Positions 44,896-52,253 of a DNA stretch of 64,000 bases are shown here, piece by piece. Within the stretch, counting starts at the first letter, position 1; every line of letters starts with the position of its first letter. Source of the stretch: Propionibacteriaceae bacterium (GTDB lineage: Bacteria; Actinomycetota; Actinomycetes; Propionibacteriales; Propionibacteriaceae); the NCBI GenBank assembly GCA_025965155.1, contig JAOPXN010000070.1:1-64000 (forward strand), given 5' to 3'. The position numbers and the translations under genes were made by a program. The notes below the pieces were generated by a model. It was not told where the DNA came from. It saw only the letters and a program-made list of their open reading frames with translations, and did not search any database.

Positions 44896-45300
44896 ATGAT
44901 CTCCCGCGAACTTGCTGTTCGGCTCGCACCTCACCTGAGCTGGACGCCTCACAACTCCGACCAGTTCTTCATCCCTCAGCCCGAGATCTCGGAGTCCGTC
45001 TTCACCGTCAGCGACATGGTGGTGGAGCTGGTCAGCCGGGACGGGCAGTCCCGTTTCCACTTCAACGGCACGACCGAGTGGGCGCTTGACTCGGTGGAGT
45101 CGGGCGAGGTGGTGTGGCTGCCGCGCGAGGAACAGCTGCGTCAGATGCTGGGCGAGCACTTCTTGTCGCTCGACTCCTCGAGGGCCGGCTTCGTGGTCAC
45201 GGTCAGCGGACCGAACAAGGCCTATCACACTCCGCCGGAGCCCGAGGCCGGCGATGCGTACGGCATGGCGCTGCTCTATGTCCTCACCCAGGGCGAATGA
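44896..45300 (+). CDS. conserved actinobacterial protein, 134 aa
   Basis: This soluble protein has FFIPQPEISESVFTVSDMVV, FNGTTEWALDSVESGEVVWL and PREEQLRQMLGEHF. Similar proteins are common in actinobacteria and are sometimes labelled pilus assembly protein CpaE, without support I can see here: no receiver or ATPase motif is present. Its function is unknown. It is convergent with the prepilin peptidase gene, with a three-base gap, so a pilus link is only positional. Confidence 0.8.
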   Translation: MISRELAVRLAPHLSWTPHNSDQFFIPQPEISESVFTVSDMVVELVSRDGQSRFHFNGTTEWALDSVESGEVVWLPREEQLRQMLGEHFLSLDSSRAGFVVTVSGPNKAYHTPPEPEAGDAYGMALLYVLTQGE

Positions 45301-45303
45301 GGC

Positions 45304-45981
45304 TCAGCCCAGCCACCAGGTGGTGACCGCCGCCAGGTAGGTGCCGGCCAACATCGAGGGTGCGTACGGGAACTCGGCCGGCTCCCGCCGGAGCAGCCGA
45401 AGTAGCCCGTGCACCGCTCCCAGCACGCTTCCCAGCAGCAGCGCGGCGGCCAGCAACGCCCAGGAGTGAGCTGCCGCCGCCGTCCCGAGCAGCGGCGCGA
45501 ACCGCACGTCGCCGAAGCCGAATCCGCCGCGGGTGAGCGTCCAGATCAGCCGGTAGACCAGCCCGGCGACAAGGCCGCCGAGGACACTGCGGAGCAGCTC
45601 GTCGGCGCCCGCACCGAGCGCCGCGGACAGTCCGGCCGCCACCAGCATGGCGAGCCACCCGAGGTAGGTGAGCCGGCGAGGCAGCCAGGTGGTGACGGCG
45701 TCGATTGCTGCCAGCAGCACGCCAACCGTGGCGAGCACCATCCACAGCGGCTGCAGCCGGGGAGGCATCGAAGCCCAGCCGACCAGTGCGGCGGCGGTCG
45801 CGACGGTGCTGACGCCGAGGACGAATCGTGGTGTCGCCAGCCGGTCGTACCTGATCTTGCGGTCGGCCCCGGGATCGTCGGCGTGCGGCTCCGGAAGCCG
45901 GCGGAGCAACGGCGCGGTGCCGACCAGCACAGCCAGCCCAGCTAGCAGCGCGGCGCCGATGGCTGCGACGGGATCCGGCAT
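45304..45981 (-). CDS. A24-family prepilin peptidase
   Basis: This 225-residue membrane aspartyl protease has about seven helices. The first catalytic Asp is in LLAAIDAVTTWLPRRL and the second in GGFGFGDVRFAPLLG, the GxGD signature. The N-terminal methylase domain of PilD-type enzymes is absent. No pilin or assembly genes are in the window, so its substrate lies elsewhere. ATG is preceded at six bases by TAGGAT, which overlaps the stop of the upstream gene. Confidence 0.88.
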   Translation of the reverse strand: MPDPVAAIGAALLAGLAVLVGTAPLLRRLPEPHADDPGADRKIRYDRLATPRFVLGVSTVATAAALVGWASMPPRLQPLWMVLATVGVLLAAIDAVTTWLPRRLTYLGWLAMLVAAGLSAALGAGADELLRSVLGGLVAGLVYRLIWTLTRGGFGFGDVRFAPLLGTAAAAHSWALLAAALLLGSVLGAVHGLLRLLRREPAEFPYAPSMLAGTYLAAVTTWWLG

Positions 45982-45987
45982 GCGGTG

Positions 45988-45993
45988 ATCCTA
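45988..45993 (-). promoter_or_regulatory. -10 hexamer of the prepilin peptidase gene, leaderless start
   Basis: TAGGAT lies six bases before ATG 45981. Its first three bases are the TAG stop of the preceding gene. Confidence 0.45.
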
Positions 45994-46482
45994 GGCGGCC
46001 TGCCGCAAGCCGGCGCGTGGACTCGAACGGAACCCGACTGCGGCGGCCCGGACCTGGAGCGCCACCCAGTAGCTGCACCGCCGGGTCCGGCCGGACGCAA
46101 GTGCGACCGCCGTTGCCTGGCTGAGGCCCAGTTGCTGGCACCAGTCCACTCGGGACCAGCCGAGCAGTTCCATCCTCCGCATTGTCGCTGCCACCGGCGC
46201 CGCCGGCACGGTCCGCAGCCGGCACTCCCGCAGCACGGCCGGAGTGACGGCATAGAGGCGGCGCGCCGTGTCCGGACTGATCCGGCGCAGCGGCCGGCCG
46301 CCGTCGCCGGTCAGTACCCGCCGGGCCAGCCGAGGCGCGACGCCGGCCAACAACGCCACTACCTCCGGTGATGCCTCGGTGACGCTGAGCAGGAAACGTA
46401 GGTGGGCCCGAAATGGGGCGGAGTCCACCCACTCGTGCTCGGGCGGGACGGGTGCCGGTGCGGGCTGGAAAGTGATCGTCAT
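45991..46482 (-). CDS. putative DNA-binding protein with two HTH-like segments
   Basis: This 163-residue protein is not assigned to a named family. Two similar segments look like helix-turn-helix units: VVALLAGVAPRLARRVLTGD, then ISPDTARRLYAVT, and a second MELLGWSRVDWCQQLGLSQA, then TAVALASGRTRRC. The second resembles Xre-like recognition helices. It may be a small regulator. It is upstream of the prepilin peptidase on the same strand. CAGGGGGAAG precedes the ATG. Confidence 0.65.
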   Translation of the reverse strand: MTITFQPAPAPVPPEHEWVDSAPFRAHLRFLLSVTEASPEVVALLAGVAPRLARRVLTGDGGRPLRRISPDTARRLYAVTPAVLRECRLRTVPAAPVAATMRRMELLGWSRVDWCQQLGLSQATAVALASGRTRRCSYWVALQVRAAAVGFRSSPRAGLRQAA

Positions 46483-46606
46483 GCTTCCCCCTGAGGTGTG
46501 TACTCAACAGGAAGGCCCTTCGCGTGGGAGGTTTGTGAGGGCTGTCGTCCAACTTTCTTCGCCGCGTCATGCTGGCCTCGGTGTGGGGGGCCGCCTGGCG
46601 GACATG

Positions 46607-46642
46607 ACCGTGCCCCCGCTCGCCGAGGCGAACGGGGGCACG
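46607..46642. terminator. hairpin after the 11-residue-repeat protein gene
   Basis: CCGTGCCCCCG/CGGGGGCACGG form an 11 bp perfect stem, with further TCGCC/GGCGA pairing inside. It lies 20 bp beyond the stop of the minus-strand gene at 46662. The remainder of the 179 bp gap shows nothing else clear. Confidence 0.65.
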
Positions 46643-46661
46643 GGTAATAGCTGAGGTCGGG

Positions 46662-47813
46662 TCAGCGCTGGGCGCGGGTGTACCCGGCGGCCTGGGCCGC
46701 CTCCTCGGTCCGGAACCAGACCTCGGCTACTGTCCGGACGTAGCCGGACGAGTCGGGCAGGTGGTACTTCTTGGAGCTCTCGTTGCCCTTGATCACGAAT
46801 CCTTCGGGCGGGTCGCTGCCGACGTAGACGTCGTCGCCCTCGTACTGGCTCTGATCCGACTCTGGGACAGTGCCCTCCATCCCCTCAGTTGCCGACGCCT
46901 CCGTTGTGGGGGGTTCCTCTGTGGGGGATTCCTCGCCGACGCTTTCGGCGACGGTGGCTTCCGGTGCGGCCTCCGCCGGCAGGTCTGACGGCTCACCGAC
47001 ATGCTCGACGATGGCCTGCTCCGACGCCTTGTCCAATGGCTCGCTCCGGGCTGTCTGTCCCGTTGCTTCGGCCCAGTTCAGCGGGCCACCGGTCTTGCTT
47101 GTCGACTCGGTAGTGGGCGTAGGGCTGCCCGCCGGCTTCGCGGTCGGGAAGCCGGACGTCGGCCGTGCGGCCTGCCAGTCCGCGTCCTTGCTGCCGAGCA
47201 GCTTCTTCGCGGCGAACACCGCAATTCCGGCCAGCGCTGCGAGCAGCGCAATCCGCCGGACCCAGCTGCCCTTCTTCTTCTCCTCGACCTCAGGGAACTC
47301 CAGCTCACCCCGGGCAGCGGCGAGGGTGGCGCGGCCACGCTTACCCGCCTCGATCACCAGTGGAGAGGCGGCGACGGTGGTCAGTGCCCCGGTGACTCGA
47401 GGCAGCAGGTCCTCGCTCACGCGTTCGCGGCCTGCCTCGACGACTGGGGCCACGATGACCCAGGCCTCGTCGAGCCGTGGGCCGATCTTGTCGGCGGCGT
47501 CGTGGGCCATCTTGGACCCACGGACCCTTGCGGTAGCCGCCAGCGGGGCTACCCGCCCGGCGGCTTGGTGGGCGTAGGGACTGACGTGGCCGACGACCTG
47601 GTAGGCGTACGGGCTGACGCGGTCGACCGCGTGCTGGGCCAGCGGCGCCACCTTGTCGGCGGCCGACTGGGCCATGGGCCCGACTTTGTCGGCGGCGGAC
47701 TGCGCGAGCGGCCCTACCCGGTCGGCTGCATGGTGGACCATGGGCCCGATGCGTTCGGCGGCCGAGGCGATGCCTGCGGCGGCGTCAGTGACTGGGTCCT
47801 TGGCGACTTCCAC
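46662..47813 (-). CDS. membrane protein with nine 11-residue repeats and a C-terminal sunset-like domain
   Basis: This is a 383-residue protein. Residues about 18-116 are nine tandem undecads with consensus AADRVGPLAQS, predicted to form amphipathic helix. A helical part follows (to about 175), then a basic KKKGSWVRR and one membrane helix (about 186-205). A long acidic, Pro/Thr/Glu-rich region comes next. The C-terminus VYVGSDPPEGFVIKGNESSK-KYHLPDSSGYVRTVAEVWF, ending AGYTRAQR, matches the actinobacterial sunset domain. The N-terminal style recalls DUF5324 proteins. GTG start. Function is unknown, and a membrane-surface role is inferred from the repeats. Confidence 0.75.
   Translation of the reverse strand: MEVAKDPVTDAAAGIASAAERIGPMVHHAADRVGPLAQSAADKVGPMAQSAADKVAPLAQHAVDRVSPYAYQVVGHVSPYAHQAAGRVAPLAATARVRGSKMAHDAADKIGPRLDEAWVIVAPVVEAGRERVSEDLLPRVTGALTTVAASPLVIEAGKRGRATLAAARGELEFPEVEEKKKGSWVRRIALLAALAGIAVFAAKKLLGSKDADWQAARPTSGFPTAKPAGSPTPTTESTSKTGGPLNWAEATGQTARSEPLDKASEQAIVEHVGEPSDLPAEAAPEATVAESVGEESPTEEPPTTEASATEGMEGTVPESDQSQYEGDDVYVGSDPPEGFVIKGNESSKKYHLPDSSGYVRTVAEVWFRTEEAAQAAGYTRAQR
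47466..47762 (-). repeat. nine 33 bp units encoding 11-residue repeats
   Basis: Consecutive units encode AAERIGPMVHH, AADRVGPLAQS, AADKVGPMAQS, AADKVAPLAQH, AVDRVSPYAYQ, VVGHVSPYAHQ, AAGRVAPLAAT, ARVRGSKMAHD and AADKIGPRLDE. Confidence 0.85.
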
Positions 47814-47859
47814 GCGGTCGGAACTCTTGCGCTACACGTTTCCTCGGTTGTGAGAGAAC

Positions 47860-47875
47860 TGCTCCGGGCGGAGCA
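47860..47875. promoter_or_regulatory. palindrome in the divergent gap before the cyclophilin gene
   Basis: TGCTCCG-GG-CGGAGCA has perfect 7-base arms, 47 bp upstream of the minus-strand gene at 47813 and about 190 bp from the cyclophilin start. It is an operator or a small hairpin. No other clear element is seen in the 254 bp gap. Confidence 0.35.
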
Positions 47876-48067
47876 TTTCAACCGTACCGGTAGCGCGGTC
47901 CGGGCTGCGAGGGATGCCACCCAGGTGTGGGACCGGTACCGGCAGGCGATGCCGCCGCTTGGCGGGCGTGACAGGATGGCTGCCGATAACGACGCGTCCG
48001 GACGGGCGCGACGTGCGATGACCACCAGCCCCAAGATCGCCCCACAGCTCAGAAAGGTGCACCCGAC

Positions 48068-48583
48068 GTGGCGCAGACGGCAACCCTTCATACCAATCAT
48101 GGCGACATCCTGATCAACCTTATGCCCGACCATGCCCCCAAGACGGTCGCGAACTTCGTCGGTCTGGCGACTGGCACCAAGGAGTACGCGGACCCCCAGA
48201 CGGGCGAGAAGACCACCGGCAACTTCTACGACGGTCTGACGTTCCACCGCGTCATCGACGGCTTCATGATCCAAGGCGGCGACCCGCTGGGCGTGGGTAC
48301 CGGCGGACCGGGCTACAAGTTCGGGGACGAGTTCCACCCGGAGCTCTCGTTCAACAAGCCCTACCTGCTGGCCATGGCGAACGCCGGGCCGGGCACCAAC
48401 GGTTCTCAGTTCTTCATCACGGTGACCCCGACCCCGCACCTCAACCGCCGGCACACCATCTTCGGTGAGGTGGCCGACCAGTCCAGCCGCGACGTGGTGG
48501 ACGAGATCGCCCGGGTCGAGACCGGTCGAAACGACCGTCCGGTCGAGCCCGTGGTGATCGAGTCGGTCGACATCTCGGAGTGA
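48068..48583 (+). CDS. ppiA: peptidyl-prolyl cis-trans isomerase, cyclophilin type
   Basis: This 171-residue cytosolic cyclophilin has the active-site residues in [28 protein letters not shown] and [11 protein letters not shown]. No signal peptide is present. It starts at GTG with AAAGGTG upstream. Its stop overlaps the rhomboid gene start by four bases, an actinobacterial arrangement in which the two are commonly adjacent. Confidence 0.95.
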   Translation: MAQTATLHTNHGDILINLMPDHAPKTVANFVGLATGTKEYADPQTGEKTTGNFYDGLTFHRVIDGFMIQGGDPLGVGTGGPGYKFGDEFHPELSFNKPYLLAMANAGPGTNGSQFFITVTPTPHLNRRHTIFGEVADQSSRDVVDEIARVETGRNDRPVEPVVIESVDISE

Positions 48584-49431
48584 GCGTGCCGCCCTCGACC
48601 GGTCCGGACTTCACCGCGCCGTCGCAGCAGGCCTGCTACCGGCATCCGGACCGGCCGACCGGCATCTCCTGTCAGCGTTGCCATCGCCCGATCTGTGGTG
48701 AGTGCATGAACCCGGCGGCGGTCGGCTTCCAGTGCCCATCGTGTGTCTCGACTGGTCGAGCCGGGGTGCGCACTCCGCGCTCTCGTTTCGGCGCAGTACT
48801 GACGCCAGGCGGCGGGAACGCCACCAAGATCTTGATGGGGGTGCTGGTGGCGGTCTACGTCCTTGACCTGGTCACCGGCGGACTGGTCGCCAACCTGATG
48901 GTGCTGAGCAACTTCCTGGTCCACGGCGGGCAGTACTGGCGGCTGCTGACGTACGGCTTCACCTCGGTCGGGCTGCTCGGGCTGCTGATGAACCTGCTGG
49001 TGCTCTGGCTTGCGGGCCGGGCGATGGAGCAGATCCTCGGGACCTGGCGCTTTGTGGCGCTGTACCTGCTTGCTGGTCTCGGCGGGGCCTCGTTGTCGTT
49101 CGTGCTGGGACCGTTCAGCCTCGCTGCGGCCGGCGCCTCATCCGCCGTGGTCGGGTTGCTCGCCGCCAACGCCATCGTCAAGCTCCGGGCTCGGGACGAC
49201 ATCCGCCCTGACATCAGCCTGCTGATCCTGCTGACTCTTTACAGCATCCTGGTCGGTTTCCGGTCGTTCGGCTGGCTCGGCCTCGTCGGCGGGATCGGCG
49301 TCGGCGCTCTGGTCGGATACATCCTGGCGTACGCTCCGCGAGCCAACAGGTCCGCCGTGCAGCTGGCGGGTCTAGTGGCAGTCGCTGTGCTGTGCGCTGT
49401 CGGGGTGGCCGCCAAGCTCGCTGTGAGCTAG
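48580..49431 (+). CDS. rhomboid-fold membrane protein lacking the catalytic histidine
   Basis: This 283-residue protein begins with a B-box-like zinc finger ([20 protein letters not shown], then CGEC and CPSC) and continues with the six-helix rhomboid core. The serine motif is present as [13 protein letters not shown]. The histidine motif, normally WQxHLGG, reads [12 protein letters not shown], so His is Leu. The first-loop His of HLLFN is also absent ([11 protein letters not shown]). It therefore looks like a pseudoprotease. A single T-to-A change would restore His, so a sequencing error at that codon should be excluded. Confidence 0.85.
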   Translation: MSVPPSTGPDFTAPSQQACYRHPDRPTGISCQRCHRPICGECMNPAAVGFQCPSCVSTGRAGVRTPRSRFGAVLTPGGGNATKILMGVLVAVYVLDLVTGGLVANLMVLSNFLVHGGQYWRLLTYGFTSVGLLGLLMNLLVLWLAGRAMEQILGTWRFVALYLLAGLGGASLSFVLGPFSLAAAGASSAVVGLLAANAIVKLRARDDIRPDISLLILLTLYSILVGFRSFGWLGLVGGIGVGALVGYILAYAPRANRSAVQLAGLVAVAVLCAVGVAAKLAVS

Positions 49432-49451
49432 CGCCGGCGGGATCAACCTGC

Positions 49452-49511
49452 GCCCAGCGCGAGTGGGTCAGTCCGCTCCGAGCGCGAGTGGGTCAGTCTG
49501 CGCCGAGGGCG
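49452..49511. repeat. 25 bp tandem repeat at the 3' end of the AsnC-like gene
   Basis: Units lie at 49452-49476 and 49477-49501, plus a partial third from 49502 that is the coding end of the gene. Units 1 and 2 share AGCGCGAGTGGGTCAGTC. The stop codon (TCA on +, 49493-49495) is inside unit 2. Confidence 0.8.
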
Positions 49512-49771
49512 AAGGCTGCCTCGAGGTCGTGGGAGGAGTAGGCCCGGAAGGCGATGTGGGTCTCGGTGGACAGCACTCCGGGCACCTTGTTGAGACGGTC
49601 TGCGACGACCTCAGCGATCTGCTCGTGACCGGACACCCGGACCAGGACGATCAGGTCGATGGTCCCCGTCACCGAGTAGACCTCACTCACGCCGGGAAGC
49701 GCCGCGATGTTCTCGGCGACCTCGGGGATCCGGGCGACTTCTGCGTTGACGAAGACGATCGCTGTCACCAT
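49493..49771 (-). CDS. stand-alone Lrp/AsnC ligand-binding domain protein
   Basis: This 92-residue protein corresponds to the C-terminal sensor domain of Lrp/AsnC regulators (VTAIVFVNAEVARIPEVAEN, GVSEVYSVTGTIDLIVLVRV), with no helix-turn-helix. Such stand-alone domains bind amino acids and oligomerise. The start ATG at 49769-49771 is preceded by TAGGAT at seven bases. A 25 bp tandem repeat begins in its last codons. Confidence 0.88.
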   Translation of the reverse strand: MVTAIVFVNAEVARIPEVAENIAALPGVSEVYSVTGTIDLIVLVRVSGHEQIAEVVADRLNKVPGVLSTETHIAFRAYSSHDLEAAFALGAD

Positions 49772-49778
49772 GAGCGGC

Positions 49779-49784
49779 ATCCTA
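49779..49784 (-). promoter_or_regulatory. -10 hexamer of the AsnC-like gene
   Basis: TAGGAT lies seven bases before ATG 49771. It could also act as a weak GGAT Shine-Dalgarno sequence. Confidence 0.4.
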
Positions 49785-49794
49785 CCGCTCACGG

Positions 49795-51540
49795 TCAGAC
49801 CGGCTCGAGGGTCGGCTCGGGCGCGCCGAGCGCTTGGCGCACCAGGTCAGCGTGGGTCAGGCCGGCGTGCAGTGGCCACATCCAGTCGCCGGTGATGTCG
49901 ATCAGCCGGACCCCTGGCTGCTCCAGCCAGGCGGCGATCCGCTCGCTTTCCTCGATCCCGCCGGCCGGCAGCGGGCCGATCGGGGGAGCGACGGTCTCCG
50001 CCGTGGCTACGGTGGCGCGGGCCACCTGCTGGGGCACCTCATGCGGTGTGGCACATGCGGCTCCGGCCAGCCGGCCGTACCGGATGACATGGATCTGCCA
50101 ATCGGCACCGTCGCGGCGGGCCGCGACGATCTCCGGGCAGGCGGCCAGGCTGCGGACCCGGTGGAACCGCAGCCCGGTCTGGGTGAGGGTCTCTAACCGG
50201 CGCCGGATGGTGGCCGCCTCCTCGAACCGCTGCTGCTCGATCAGTCGGTGCAGCCGCGTCCGCATGGCCCGTACGGCGGGACGGATGTCCTCCGACAGCG
50301 TGGCCCGCACCTGCTCCACCAGTTCGGCGTACGCGTCGATCGAGATGGAGCCGTCGCACGGCGAGCTGCACCGGCCCATGCCCGCCAGCGCACACGCCTG
50401 TGATCGGGCGACGCGGCTGAGCCGCTGGCTGCACTGCCTGATCGGAAAGCCGTCATAGATTGCCAGCACCACGTCCTCGGCTGCCTGTCGTCGTCGGAAG
50501 GGGCCGAAGTAGGTCGCCTCATCGTCTCGGACCTCCCGCACGATGGACAGCCGGGGAAACGGCTCCTGGGTGATCTTGATCCACTGCAGGCGTTCGGGGA
50601 ACTTGGAGCGCCGGTTGTATCGGGGCCGGTGGGCGCCGATGAGGCGGAGCTCACACACCTCCGCCTGCAGCGGCGTCTCGCAGGTGATGGCCTCCACTCC
50701 GGTGGCCACCCGGACCATCTCGTCCATCCGCGGCCGGGTCTCCGACGCCGTGAAGTAGCTGCGGACCCGGCGTCGGATGTTCTTGGAGGTACCCACATAG
50801 AGGATGTGGCGGGTGTCCTGCTGCTCGGCGATGAACAGGTAGACGCCTGGCCGCTCGGGCAGGTCCGCGGCCCAGGTCCGCTTGGCCCGACGCTGCGGCG
50901 ACACCCGGCGACTGAACTCGTGCAGGTCCTCGATCGTGTGCACGCCCAGGTTCCCGACCCGTTCCATCAGGCCGTGCAGAACGTCGACGGTGGCCCGGGC
51001 ATCGGCTAGGGCGCGGTGGTTAGGCGTGGTGGAGGCGCGGAAGTGAGCAGCGAGGGTGGCGAGCTTGCAGTTGGGCACCTCGTCCCGAAGCAGAATCTGG
51101 CGGGCCAGGGTGACTGTGTCCAGGACCGGCCATCGCGGTGCCGGATACCCGTGCTCGGTGCAGGCGCGGCGGAGAAAGCCGGTGTCGAACGGTGCGTTGT
51201 GTGCCACCAGGACTGTGTTGTCCGCAAACGCCAAGAACGCGGGCAGCACCTGAGCCAGCGAGGGGGAGTCGGCGACCATCTGGTTGGTGATCCCGGTGAG
51301 CACCGCAATCAGCGGAGGAATGTGCGATCGGGGGTTCACCAGGGTCTGGAACTCGGCCACGACCTCGCCGCCGCAGACCTTCACCGCGCCGATCTCGGTA
51401 ATGGCGTCGGACTCCGCGCCCCCGGTGGTCTCCAGGTCGACCACGCAGAAAGTCACCTGGGACAGATGCGTTCCCAGATCCTCGAAGGAGTCCTGCAAAG
51501 TGGATGCCGCGGTCATGGTGGGAACGGTAGGGGTCGGCAC
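49795..51540 (-). CDS. DEDDh exonuclease / GIY-YIG (UvrC-like) endonuclease fusion
   Basis: This 581-residue two-nuclease protein starts with a DnaQ-like exonuclease domain (about 25-190: VDLETTG, VAHNAPFDTGFLRR, NHRALADARAT). A GIY-YIG domain of the Cho/UvrC type follows (about 225-310: PGVYLFIAEQQ, ILYVGTSKNIRRRV, EVCELRLIGAHRPRYN). A UvrB-interacting-like coiled segment is next (LHRLIEQQRFEEAATIRRRL), then a region that is not UvrC. It is probably a repair nuclease, with Rv2191 as the M. tuberculosis counterpart. GTG at 51540 is chosen because AGGAG lies five bases before it. ATG at 51516 has none. Confidence 0.9.
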   Translation of the reverse strand: MPTPTVPTMTAASTLQDSFEDLGTHLSQVTFCVVDLETTGGAESDAITEIGAVKVCGGEVVAEFQTLVNPRSHIPPLIAVLTGITNQMVADSPSLAQVLPAFLAFADNTVLVAHNAPFDTGFLRRACTEHGYPAPRWPVLDTVTLARQILLRDEVPNCKLATLAAHFRASTTPNHRALADARATVDVLHGLMERVGNLGVHTIEDLHEFSRRVSPQRRAKRTWAADLPERPGVYLFIAEQQDTRHILYVGTSKNIRRRVRSYFTASETRPRMDEMVRVATGVEAITCETPLQAEVCELRLIGAHRPRYNRRSKFPERLQWIKITQEPFPRLSIVREVRDDEATYFGPFRRRQAAEDVVLAIYDGFPIRQCSQRLSRVARSQACALAGMGRCSSPCDGSISIDAYAELVEQVRATLSEDIRPAVRAMRTRLHRLIEQQRFEEAATIRRRLETLTQTGLRFHRVRSLAACPEIVAARRDGADWQIHVIRYGRLAGAACATPHEVPQQVARATVATAETVAPPIGPLPAGGIEESERIAAWLEQPGVRLIDITGDWMWPLHAGLTHADLVRQALGAPEPTLEPV

Positions 51541-51541
51541 T

Positions 51542-51575
51542 GACACTCCTACGACTTGGACACTCCTACGACTTG
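51542..51575. repeat. two exact 17 bp repeats duplicating the ribosome-binding site
   Basis: GACACTCCTACGACTTG occurs at 51542-51558 and 51559-51575. On the minus strand each copy contains GTAGGAGTG, so the Shine-Dalgarno sequence of the nuclease gene is present twice. Confidence 0.85.
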
Positions 51576-51699
51576 GCACCAACCGCGCGGTGACGGTCCC
51601 GAACGAAGTGCGATCGAGCACTGCTGAACAGAACTGTCAGTGCCCTCATCCACAGTGAGGCAACCGGGTCAACCCGACCGGGTGGATGAGGAGACTTCG

Positions 51700-51936
51700 A
51701 TGGACACCTTGCACGTGGACTGCGACAGCTGTGTCGCCCGCGGACCGGCCTGCGGCGACTGCGTCATCACCGTCCTGCTCGGCGCGCCGTCGCAGGGAGT
51801 CGATCTGGACACCGACGAGCGGGCAGCCCTAGCTGCCCTGGCGGCGTCCGGTCTGGTGCCGCCGCTACGGTTGGTGCCGGGCGCCCGGCCGGGCCGGTCG
51901 GTGCAGTCGCCGCTGCAGTGGCAGGACTACGGATAA
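51700..51936 (+). CDS. small four-cysteine protein, 78 aa
   Basis: This protein starts MDTLHVDCDSCVARGPACGD and has four Cys at residues 8, 11, 18 and 21 (C-x2-C-x6-C-x2-C), a likely zinc or cluster knuckle. A leucine/alanine helix and a polar C-terminus follow. Similar short proteins occur at this position in other actinobacteria, with no known function. GAGGAG precedes the ATG. It is divergent from the nuclease gene and upstream of the riboswitch-controlled NlpC/P60 gene. Confidence 0.78.
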   Translation: MDTLHVDCDSCVARGPACGDCVITVLLGAPSQGVDLDTDERAALAALAASGLVPPLRLVPGARPGRSVQSPLQWQDYG

Positions 51937-52009
51937 GGTCTGACGGGCCCCCAGCACCCCCAAAAGCGAGGGTTTCGCACAGATCAGGGTCATTTGTCCA
52001 CCCTTCGGT

Positions 52010-52039
52010 TTGTCAAGTGACCGATTTGTGACCTAATCT
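52010..52039 (+). promoter_or_regulatory. promoter of the NlpC/P60 gene
   Basis: TTGTCA (52010-52015) and TAATCT (52034-52039) are 18 bp apart, the best sigma-A-like pair in the window. It would give an mRNA leader of about 205 bases that holds the riboswitch. 51937-52009 shows nothing else. Confidence 0.6.
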
Positions 52040-52075
52040 TTTGCCAGTCTCGGGCGGACCAGTCACACTGGTGTG

Positions 52076-52230
52076 GCCGCGAAGCACGTCGGATTTCGGA
52101 AGCAGGTCCAAGGGACCGGCGACCGCGGCCTGGGGAAGCAACCGGAATTGGGTGAATCGCCACGCCGTGCGAGCGGGTAGCGTTAAAGCTGACTTTCCGG
52201 TCCGGATTGGTTCAGTACATGTGGTAGGCA
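52076..52230 (+). ncRNA. c-di-AMP riboswitch (ydaO/yuaA type)
   Basis: The leader contains the conserved core pieces of the ydaO motif in order: GGGGAAGCAACCGGAATTGG directly followed by GTGAATCGCC, then GCGGGTAGCG and GACTTTCCGGTCCG. GCCGC (52076-52080) can pair with GTGGT (52221-52225) to close the domain. From family knowledge, this riboswitch lies ahead of NlpC/P60 and Rpf cell-wall hydrolase genes in actinobacteria and turns them off at high c-di-AMP. The boundaries are approximate. Confidence 0.75.
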
Positions 52231-52253
52231 TCAACTGTTAAGGGGTAGTCCGC

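Noticed and set aside
45984-46570. Long minus-strand frame (45284-46570) covering the prepilin peptidase and HTH genes
   Set aside because: It is a third frame through two better-supported genes. The Arg/Gly-rich translation has no recognisable domain.
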